Source: Syntrophorhabdus sp. PtaB.Bin184 (GTDB lineage Bacteria > Desulfobacterota > Syntrophorhabdia > Syntrophorhabdales > Syntrophorhabdaceae). From it: a stretch of 14,594 bases of DNA. The position numbers and the translations under genes were made by a program. Below, piece by piece: positions 5,552-12,479 of this stretch. The stretch lies in the NCBI GenBank assembly GCA_002067555.1, contig MVQQ01000044.1, positions 1 through 14,594 of the forward strand, read 5' to 3'. Positions within the stretch are counted from its first letter, which is position 1, and each line of letters begins with the position of its first letter. Under the pieces are notes generated by a model that was not told the origin of the DNA, made no database searches, and saw only the letters and a list, made by a program, of their open reading frames with translations.

Positions 5552-8137
5552 ATGATGAATGGTTCGACTCGAAAGAGCATTGCCGGCGAGGGTCGGGGTC
5601 ACGACAAACACTCTATCGATACCGCTGTTGTGGATTCTTTGCCCGATGCCGTTTTCTCCATAGACCTCAAGGGAAGGATCGTTATATGGAACAGGGCACT
5701 TGAGGAACTGACGGGCTTCTCGAAGACTGAGATGCTCGGTAAAGGCAACGAAGAGTATGCCGTCTCGCTGTACGGAGAGCAACGACCGGCCCTGGCGGAG
5801 CTAGTCGGTCTGCCGGACGAGGATGTAAGGAGGAAATATTCCTCCGCCACCCGCCACGGTGACGTACTCTTCGCCGAGACGGAGGCGGTCTACAAAGACG
5901 GGCGGAGGACGGTGCTGTGGCTTAAGGCGGCCCCTCTTCGCGACAGCGACGGCAATGTGGTCGGGGCCATCGAGTCGATTCTCGACGTTACGCATGTCAG
6001 GAAGGAACGGCAGATGCTCTTCGACGCGCTGGAGACACTGCCGGTAATGGTCTGCATCGTCAGACCGGATTATCAGATACCCTTCGCGAATCGTGCCTTC
6101 CGGGAGGTCTTCGGTGAATCCAATGGACGGCCATGTTACGACTACGTCTTCGGGCAGGATGGCCCCTGTGCGTTTTGTCAGACCCTTGAAGCCCTGAGGA
6201 CCGGTGCGCCGCACCATTGGGAATGTCATACCCCGGACGGCCGTATAATCGACGTTCACGATTTCCCCTTCCTCGATCTTGACGGTACACTCTCTGTCCT
6301 GGAGGTAGATGTCGATATCACGGAGCGGAGGCGAAGTGAAGAGATGCTCAGGGAGAGCGAAGAGAGATATCGCACGCTCTTTGAGAACTCCCAGGATGCC
6401 ATATTCCTGACGAGACCCGACGGGACGATCCTCGACGCCAATGAGTCCGCTTGCGTCATGTTCGGCAGGTCCCGGGAAGAGATCGTTCAACTGGGGCGCA
6501 AGGGTCTCGTCGATGAGACCGACCCGCGTTTAGGAGCCCTCCTGAAAGAAAGAGCAATGTCCGGCAGGGCCAGAGGAGAGATCACGATGGTGCGATCGGG
6601 GGCTCGGAGGTTCCCGGCGGAGGTCTCGTCGGGCATTTACAGGGACAGCGAGGGACTTCAGAGGACGAGCCTGATCGTCCGTGACATGACCGAGCGCAGG
6701 CGTGCCCAAGAAGCCCTGGAGGCGAGCGAGCACAGATACCGGACATTTCTCGACTCAACTTCGGATTTTGTTTTCCTCAAGGACGAGGAGATGCGGTACC
6801 TTTTTGCCAACAAGGCGCTTCTCGAGTATTTTGGCACAACCCGGGAAGAGATCATCGGTGCCGATGACTTCAGTCTGGTACAGGAAGGGGTGGCCCTTCA
6901 GGCTCGGTACACCGATGAGGAAACGCAGAGACTGCGGACGACCATGGTGAGTGAAAAAACCATGGGAGAAAAGACGTACGAAATGACAAAATTCCCCGTC
7001 ACACTGACGGGCGGCAGGATAGGAATCGGTGCTTTCGTACGCGACATCACGGAACGAAGACGCGCCGAGGAAGAATTGGTGCGAAAAGAAAAGGAAATCG
7101 AGACCCTCGTCAACAACACCGGGGACCACATCGTTCGTTTCGACAGGGACCTCCGGTACCTCTTCATGAACAGGGCGGCTGTGGAACTGACGGGCCTCTC
7201 TTCCCATGAACTCCTCGGGAAGACACCCGAAGAATTGGGGATGCCCGGCGATCTCTGCAGGCTCTTCCGTGAAAAACTTCCCCCCGTCTTTGAAACAAAG
7301 AGCCGCCAAACTTTCGAATTCAAGTGTACAGGCAGTGACGGGATCGAACGGACATTCCAGGCCAGCGTCTCGCCGGAGATTGGCAGCGACGGTTCGGTGG
7401 GGACAGCGGTGAGCAGTGTCCGCGATGTGACGGATCTGAAGCGGTTGCAGGAAGAACTGGAAAGGTCTCAAGCGGAGCTTCGACGAGTAAAGGCCCGATT
7501 GAGCGAAGTGGAAGAAAGGGAGCGAAGGCGGATAGCCCACTCGCTACACGACGACCTGGGGCAGCACCTGACAGCCCTCGGGATCAACCTCAACATCATG
7601 GCTTCGATTCTCCCGAAAAAGACCGCGGCGAAGGTCATGCCCCGCATCGACGACAGTCTCGGGCTCATCAAGACAGCAATGAACCGGGTGCGGCATCTCA
7701 TTACGGACCTCAGAAATCCCGTCCTTGAGGACTATGGCCTGGTGGCGGCCCTGGAATGGTACTGCAAGGAGTTCGTCGGCCGGGCGGGCATCAAGGTCAT
7801 TTTTTCTGGTGGCTTCTTCAAGGGCCGGCTCGACGCCGACAGGGAGCTCGAGCTGTTTCGTATAGCCCAGGAATCCCTAACGAACGTTATCCGCCATGCA
7901 GGGGCCACAGAGGTCCTGATAGGGCTGCACAAGAATGATGATACCATCCGGCTCATCATTGAGGACAACGGAACGGGCATGCCTCCCGAAAAGGACCTCG
8001 GCGACAGAAGCGTCTCCGATCTTCAGGGCTGGGGATTTCGCATAATGAGAGAGCGGGCCGTCTCCATCGGAGGCAGCCTGCGTGTTGAGTCGGCACCGGG
8101 AAAGGGCACGAGGGTGGTAACGGAGGTGCCGGGATGA
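5552..8137 (+). CDS. Soluble multi-PAS sensor histidine kinase (NarX/DegS type, HisKA_3)
   Basis: The start at ATG 5552 is chosen for its GGGAGG 5 nt upstream; the frame is open back to 5477. The 861-residue protein has no membrane segment. Five PAS domains lie at about residues 26-151, 156-259, 271-383, 394-503 and 516-630, most ending in D-[IVM]-T-E-R. Then come a coiled coil, a HisKA_3 dimerisation domain with RRRIAHSLHDDLGQHLTALG (phospho-acceptor H666) and a HATPase with QESLTNVIRHA (N box), EDNGTGMPP and a glycine-rich GWGFRIMRERA. It autophosphorylates on His and would pass phosphate to the response regulator it overlaps (ATGA at 8134-8137). The second PAS carries Cys195, Cys206, Cys209 and Cys225 (RPCYDYVF, GPCAFC), which suggests redox or metal sensing. 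The third PAS is closely similar to the last PAS of the downstream HD-GYP gene. Confidence 0.92.
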   Translation: MMNGSTRKSIAGEGRGHDKHSIDTAVVDSLPDAVFSIDLKGRIVIWNRALEELTGFSKTEMLGKGNEEYAVSLYGEQRPALAELVGLPDEDVRRKYSSATRHGDVLFAETEAVYKDGRRTVLWLKAAPLRDSDGNVVGAIESILDVTHVRKERQMLFDALETLPVMVCIVRPDYQIPFANRAFREVFGESNGRPCYDYVFGQDGPCAFCQTLEALRTGAPHHWECHTPDGRIIDVHDFPFLDLDGTLSVLEVDVDITERRRSEEMLRESEERYRTLFENSQDAIFLTRPDGTILDANESACVMFGRSREEIVQLGRKGLVDETDPRLGALLKERAMSGRARGEITMVRSGARRFPAEVSSGIYRDSEGLQRTSLIVRDMTERRRAQEALEASEHRYRTFLDSTSDFVFLKDEEMRYLFANKALLEYFGTTREEIIGADDFSLVQEGVALQARYTDEETQRLRTTMVSEKTMGEKTYEMTKFPVTLTGGRIGIGAFVRDITERRRAEEELVRKEKEIETLVNNTGDHIVRFDRDLRYLFMNRAAVELTGLSSHELLGKTPEELGMPGDLCRLFREKLPPVFETKSRQTFEFKCTGSDGIERTFQASVSPEIGSDGSVGTAVSSVRDVTDLKRLQEELERSQAELRRVKARLSEVEERERRRIAHSLHDDLGQHLTALGINLNIMASILPKKTAAKVMPRIDDSLGLIKTAMNRVRHLITDLRNPVLEDYGLVAALEWYCKEFVGRAGIKVIFSGGFFKGRLDADRELELFRIAQESLTNVIRHAGATEVLIGLHKNDDTIRLIIEDNGTGMPPEKDLGDRSVSDLQGWGFRIMRERAVSIGGSLRVESAPGKGTRVVTEVPG

Positions 8138-8793
8138 GGACGACCGTGCTTCTTGCGGACGATCATCGCATTGTCCGCGACGGGCTGAAGATGCTTCTCG
8201 AGGCACAGCAGGATATGGAGGTCGTTTGCAGTGTGGGTACCGGTCGCGACGCCGTCAGCGAGGCACTGAAGCTCAACCCCGATGTTGTGGTGATGGACAT
8301 CGTCATGCCCGATCTTAACGGCATAGACGCCACGGCAAGGATCTTGGAGAAACTGCCCTCCACACACGTGTTAATCCTTACCATGTACGCGTCTCCCGAG
8401 TATATATACCGGGCCTTTCACGCGGGTGCCAGTGGTTACGTTTTCAAGGAATCAGCCGGCAGCGAGGTGATCGTTGCCATACGGGCTGCCCGGGAGGGAA
8501 GACGATACATGAGCGAAGAGGCCTCTGATGCTGTCATGAATGGCTTCATGCATCTGGGCGGTCTTCTGGACTCCGGAAGCCCTTTCGCGCGGTTGAGCCG
8601 GCGAGAGAGAGAGGTGCTCCAGCTGTTCGTGGAGGGCAGGACGACAACAGAGATAGCCCGTGCTGCCTTTCTCTCCCCGAAGACCGTCGATACCTACCGG
8701 AGCAGGATAATGACCAAGCTGGGCGTCAAGGGCATGCCAGCCCTGATTCGATTCGCCATCCAGAATGGCCTTGCAGGGCCGAAGGCTCCATAA
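8134..8793 (+). CDS. NarL/FixJ-family DNA-binding response regulator
   Basis: This 219-residue protein has a receiver domain (residues about 3-120) with the acidic pair D9/D10 (LLADDHRIVRDGL), phospho-acceptor D55 (VVVMDIVMPDLNG), T83 (ILTMYAS) and K105 (GYVFKES). A LuxR-type helix-turn-helix follows (about 152-212): LSRREREVLQLFVEGRTTTE and LSPKTVDTYRSRIMTKLGVK. All residues needed for phosphotransfer are present. It begins inside the stop of the kinase gene, so kinase and regulator are almost certainly a cognate pair made from one mRNA. It would act as a transcription factor once phosphorylated; targets are unknown, though the downstream HD-GYP gene is a candidate. No clear terminator follows. 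Confidence 0.95.
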   Translation: MRTTVLLADDHRIVRDGLKMLLEAQQDMEVVCSVGTGRDAVSEALKLNPDVVVMDIVMPDLNGIDATARILEKLPSTHVLILTMYASPEYIYRAFHAGASGYVFKESAGSEVIVAIRAAREGRRYMSEEASDAVMNGFMHLGGLLDSGSPFARLSRREREVLQLFVEGRTTTEIARAAFLSPKTVDTYRSRIMTKLGVKGMPALIRFAIQNGLAGPKAP

Positions 8794-9045
8794 ACCTAAA
8801 CTAAGTGTCCCCTCTCCGGCCTCGGAATGTGACATCTTAGCACGTTGTCTTCCTACACAAACTGTCCATATCTTCTGACAGACACTCTGAACGGCAAGAG
8901 CTAATATTATACAGTACCTGATGGGCCTTTTTCTTGAAGGTCGGACACCCCGGTCATCATCAATGCGGTCAGGTCCCATGGCTCTGAAAATATATTCACG
9001 CCTGGGCCCCTCCGCCGGGAGCAAGGGAAACGGGTGTGAGACTCT
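8794..9045. other. Intergenic region with a weak promoter candidate
   Basis: About 250 bp lies between the regulator and the HD-GYP gene region. TATACA (8908-8913) with TCTGAA (8886-8891) at 16 bp is a weak sigma-70-like pair beside an AT-rich run. No clear terminator hairpin with a T-run is seen after the regulator, so read-through is possible. No gene is supported here. Confidence 0.4.
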
Positions 9046-9492
9046 ATGAATCTCCATAGGATGAAGAGGATGGATCTCATCCGTGAGGTCCAGGACCTTC
9101 GGAATCGTATCCTCGTTCTTGAGGAATTGTCTCTCCGGAAAGACAGCATCACCCATAAAACCCTGCTTCAGGCTAGCGTTACCGACACCTCGGTGGATGA
9201 CGTCATGGTACTCGCCGGCGCTGGCAACCTCATGGCCGGGAACGGGACAGCGGAAATGCTTTTCGGGTGCACCTCTGCCGACGTGCACGGTCAGCACGTA
9301 TGCATGCTTTTTCCCGCTAACGATCAGGAGAATCTCTGGAAGATACACAGGAAGGGGCTACCGAGTGAACTCGGCAAGCGTCGGGGTGAACTGCCTCAGA
9401 AAGAAGGGCAGGTCCTTCCACGCTATTCCGTCCATGTCTCCCACCTTCAACAAGACGCGGGCGGTGAACACAGAGGGATGTATGGGTGTTAA
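9046..9492 (+). pseudogene. Frameshifted tandem copy of the N-terminal coiled-coil/PAS module
   Basis: The frame from ATG 9046 (148 codons) starts MNLHRMKRMDLIREVQDLRN and continues with LSLRKDS, EMLFGCTSADVHGQHVCMLF. These line up without gaps with the start of the next gene (MGVKRMKKDDRTREIERLRR, LSLTKDA, RMFGYAANEAFGHHVSMLTP): the distance from the aligned ATG (9061 or 9497) to the shared HV[CS]ML codons is 234 bp in both. Between there and CTCAGAAAGAA (9395 or 9833) this copy is 2 nt shorter (100 against 102), so it leaves frame around 9350-9390 and ends at TAA 9490-9492. Its downstream half (LRKKGRSFHAIPSMSPTFN) is readable only in the frame of the following gene. It was probably once the N-terminus of one longer protein. 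Confidence 0.75.
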
Positions 9493-11542
9493 ACGCATGA
9501 AAAAGGACGACAGGACCAGAGAGATTGAGCGCCTGCGCCGTGAAAACACAGACCTGAGGCAATCGTCCCTGACAAAGGATGCGCTCTTTCAGAAGGATTC
9601 CTTGCTGGCCGCCATTGTTGAATCCTCACGGAACGCGATCCTGGGCTTGACCGTGCAAGGCACGATCGTGAGCTGGAACAGAGTGGCGGGCAGGATGTTC
9701 GGATATGCTGCCAACGAGGCCTTCGGACACCACGTGTCCATGCTTACTCCCCCTGACCGGAGCCACGAATTTGACGACTTGCGCGAAAAACTGTTGGCCG
9801 GGCAAAGCATCCGGGACCTTCGCACGATCCGGCTCAGAAAGAACGGTTCTACTTTCCCGGCCACCATCTCCCTCTCTCCCATTCTCAACAGCAGGCACGA
9901 AATCGTTGGCGTATCGGAGAGCATACAGGACACCACCGTGCTGCTGGACATGAAGACCGCCCTGTTCCGCACCGAAATGAAATACCGCTCGATCCTTGAG
10001 AACGCCGTCGAGGGGGTTTTTCAGACGACCGAGGATGGAAGGTTCCTGATGACAAACCCGGCGTATCTGCGGATGCTGGGGTACTCTTCGGAGAAGGAGC
10101 TTATGACCGAGGTTTCCGATATCGGCGCACAGCTCTACGCCGAACGCGAGGACCGTGATCGGTTCAAGAGACTGGTGGAAGAATACGGCGTGGTCAACAA
10201 TTTCGAGGTCAGGGCGATACGGAAGGACAGGGCCCTCATATGGGTTTCCATCAATGCCCGTGCCGTCAAGGACGCCAAGGGTCGCATCGTCTACTACGAA
10301 GGAACGGTGGAGGACATAACGAAGCGGAAGCTCGCGGAGAAGGATCTCATTCTCGAGAAGAGGATCTCCGACTCCATCATAGACGGCCTGCCGGGGATCT
10401 TCTACCTCTTCGACGATGAGCTGAACTATGTAAGATGGAACAGGAACTTGGAAAGAGTCTCCGGTTACTCGGCGGAGGAGATCACCCGGATGAAACCCGT
10501 CGATTTCTTCAGAGGCGAGGGCCGCGAACGCGTGGAGGAGCGGATACGGGAATGCTTCGAAGGAAACGAGATCACCGTTGAGGCAGAGCTGATCCTCAAG
10601 GATGGAAGCCCGGTGTCCCACGTCTTCACCGGCAAGAGGGTCGTTCTTGACGGTAAGAATCACCTTCTTGGCGTCGGCCTCGATATCTCCGAGTGCAAGA
10701 GGACGGAACTGGCCATCGCCGAAAGGGAGGAGAAGTACCGCCAGCTCTTCGAGCTCGAGTCCGACGCCATCTACCTTGCGGACTACGAGACGGGCCGGAT
10801 CTTCGAGGCCAACGGGGCCGCCCTGTCCCTGTATGGCTACTCCAGAGGGGAACTGCTGCAGAGAAGGATCGTCGATCTCTCCGCCGAACCGGAGAAGACG
10901 GCCAGGTCGATAGAGGTAAAGGAGCCCGGCGTCCCGCTTCGCTATCACACGAGGAAGGACGGCACCGTATTCGCCGCCGAGATCAGGAGCACCTACACGG
11001 TCCTGAACGGCCGCCCATGCATCATTGCGGCTACACGGGACATAACCGACCGCGTAAGGACGCAGGCAGAGCTTCTTAGGAGCGAAGAGGCCTACCGGAG
11101 CATATACGACAACGCGATGGTCGGCATCTTCCAGAGCCTGCCGGAGGGAAGATACCTCCGAGTCAATCCCGCGCTAGCCGCGATACACCGCTTCGATTCC
11201 CCCGAGGAGATGATAAACACCGTCACCAACATCGGCAAGCAACTCTACGTCAACCCGCAAGACCGCGAGAGGTACAAGAAACTCCTCGAGACAACCGACA
11301 GGTTAACGGGGTTTGAGGCCGAGCTGTATCGCAAGGACGGAAGCAGGGTGTGGATCTCCATGAACGTGCAGGTTGTCCGTCGCGAGAACGGGACCGTCGC
11401 CTGTTACCAGGGCATCGTGGAGGACATCACGGAGCGCAGAAAGGCGGAGGTGGCCCTGCGCGAGAGCGAGGAGAGGTACCGGTCCCTCTTCGAACACTCG
11501 CACGATGCCATTCCTGACCATGTCCGACGGTTCCATCCTTGA
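9482..11542 (+). CDS. Multi-PAS sensor part of a frame-interrupted HD-GYP protein
   Basis: I start at ATG 9482 because GAGGG lies 4 nt upstream and it aligns with the start of the duplicated copy at 9046; ATG 9497 is an alternative and the frame is open from 9083. The 686-residue product has a basic coiled coil (1-35) and PAS domains at about residues 39-155, 166-283, 296-406, 417-525 and 536-653. A sixth begins at about 664 (ERYRSLFEHSHDAI) and runs out of frame at 11510-11512, ending in an unrelated tail (PDHVRRFHP). PAS two and five are similar to each other (GVFQTTEDGRFL, GIFQSLPEGRYL), so the array grew by duplication. Restoring 2 nt joins it to the HD-GYP part below (999 residues in all). 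As it stands it would be a sensor without an output domain. No membrane segment is seen. Confidence 0.8.
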   Translation: MGVKRMKKDDRTREIERLRRENTDLRQSSLTKDALFQKDSLLAAIVESSRNAILGLTVQGTIVSWNRVAGRMFGYAANEAFGHHVSMLTPPDRSHEFDDLREKLLAGQSIRDLRTIRLRKNGSTFPATISLSPILNSRHEIVGVSESIQDTTVLLDMKTALFRTEMKYRSILENAVEGVFQTTEDGRFLMTNPAYLRMLGYSSEKELMTEVSDIGAQLYAEREDRDRFKRLVEEYGVVNNFEVRAIRKDRALIWVSINARAVKDAKGRIVYYEGTVEDITKRKLAEKDLILEKRISDSIIDGLPGIFYLFDDELNYVRWNRNLERVSGYSAEEITRMKPVDFFRGEGRERVEERIRECFEGNEITVEAELILKDGSPVSHVFTGKRVVLDGKNHLLGVGLDISECKRTELAIAEREEKYRQLFELESDAIYLADYETGRIFEANGAALSLYGYSRGELLQRRIVDLSAEPEKTARSIEVKEPGVPLRYHTRKDGTVFAAEIRSTYTVLNGRPCIIAATRDITDRVRTQAELLRSEEAYRSIYDNAMVGIFQSLPEGRYLRVNPALAAIHRFDSPEEMINTVTNIGKQLYVNPQDRERYKKLLETTDRLTGFEAELYRKDGSRVWISMNVQVVRRENGTVACYQGIVEDITERRKAEVALRESEERYRSLFEHSHDAIPDHVRRFHP

Positions 11543-12479
11543 CGCCAACCGGGCCGCCTGCGAGATGTTAGGCAGACCGGTCGAAGACCTGCGGAATATC
11601 GGACGCGACGGCGTCGTGGATACGAGTGACCCGCGCCTCCAGGGCGCGCTGGAGGACCGCGCACGGACCGGCATGGTGAACTCCGAACTCACGATGATCC
11701 GGGCCAGCGGCGAGAGATTCCCTGTCGATATGACGTCAACCGTCTTCACAGGCAGCGACGGCCGGCAGAAAACGAGTCTGATCGTTCGCGATATCAGTGC
11801 GCGCAAAACCATAGAGGAGGAACGGAAGGCCACCACGGAGAAACTCCGGAAAAGTCTCGCTGCAACCATCGAGGTCATATCGATAATGCTGGAAACGAGA
11901 GATCCCTACACGGCGGGGCACCAGCGAAAGGTCTCAAGGCTTGCCGGCTCCATTGCTCAAGAGATGGGGCTTCCCGGTGATGCGGTCGACACCGTCAGGA
12001 TGGCGGCGAATATCCACGACATCGGCAAGATCTCGGTCCCGGCGGAGATGCTGGCCAAGCCTACAAATCTGAGTGATGTCGAGATGGAGTTCATACGGAT
12101 GCATCCCCGGACGGGTTACGATATCCTTAAGGTGGCTGACCTGCCCGTCCCCATCGCGGAGATGGTCCTTCAGCACCACGAGAGGCTAGACGGCTCCGGC
12201 TACCCGCAGGGCCTCAGAAACGGGGAGATACTCCTTGAGGCCCAGATACTGGCCGTCGCCGATGTGGTCGAGGCCATGGCTTCCCATCGTCCCTACCGTT
12301 CTGCTTTCGGCATCGGTGCTGCTCTTGACGAAATAGAAAGGAATAAGGGCTCCCTGTACCATCCTGACGTGGTCGCCACCTGCTTAGCCCTGTTCCGGGA
12401 GAAAGGGTTCCTGTTCAACGCGGAAGAGGAAGACGAACACCCTCTTCTTCCGCCTGCCAGGGATCATATAGGTGTTTGA
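11505..12479 (+). CDS. HD-GYP cyclic-di-GMP phosphodiesterase part (downstream of the frame interruption)
   Basis: The frame runs from ATG 11505 (MPFLTMSDG) to TGA 12477-12479, 324 residues, with no ribosome-binding site at that ATG. Residues about 1-104 are the rest of the sixth PAS (FLTMSDGSILDANRAACEML to SLIVRDISARK). Then comes a linker and a complete HD-GYP domain: YTAGHQRKVSRLA (H139), NIHDIGK (H171, D172), HPRTGYDIL and HHERLDGSGYP (224-234). All signature residues are present, so the fold should be active in cyclic-di-GMP hydrolysis, if expressed. Upstream codons in the other frame encode the matching first 14 residues of this PAS (SLFEHSHDAI), and the paralogous PAS in the kinase reads GATGCCATATTCCTG where this gene has GATGCCATTCCTG. 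Therefore a 2-nt deletion, or an assembly error, split one gene in two. Confidence 0.85.
   Translation: MPFLTMSDGSILDANRAACEMLGRPVEDLRNIGRDGVVDTSDPRLQGALEDRARTGMVNSELTMIRASGERFPVDMTSTVFTGSDGRQKTSLIVRDISARKTIEEERKATTEKLRKSLAATIEVISIMLETRDPYTAGHQRKVSRLAGSIAQEMGLPGDAVDTVRMAANIHDIGKISVPAEMLAKPTNLSDVEMEFIRMHPRTGYDILKVADLPVPIAEMVLQHHERLDGSGYPQGLRNGEILLEAQILAVADVVEAMASHRPYRSAFGIGAALDEIERNKGSLYHPDVVATCLALFREKGFLFNAEEEDEHPLLPPARDHIGV

Noticed and set aside
9626..10948. Minus-strand frame of 440 codons, and similar long antisense frames at 6755-7540, 8452-9348 and 13254-13979
   Set aside because: All lie opposite high-G+C coding sequence with clear PAS, receiver or kinase motifs; their translations show no domain.
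11500..11520. Programmed ribosomal frameshift joining PAS array and HD-GYP part
   Set aside because: No slippery heptamer or downstream stimulator is evident, and a 2-nt gap relative to the paralogous PAS explains the break more simply.
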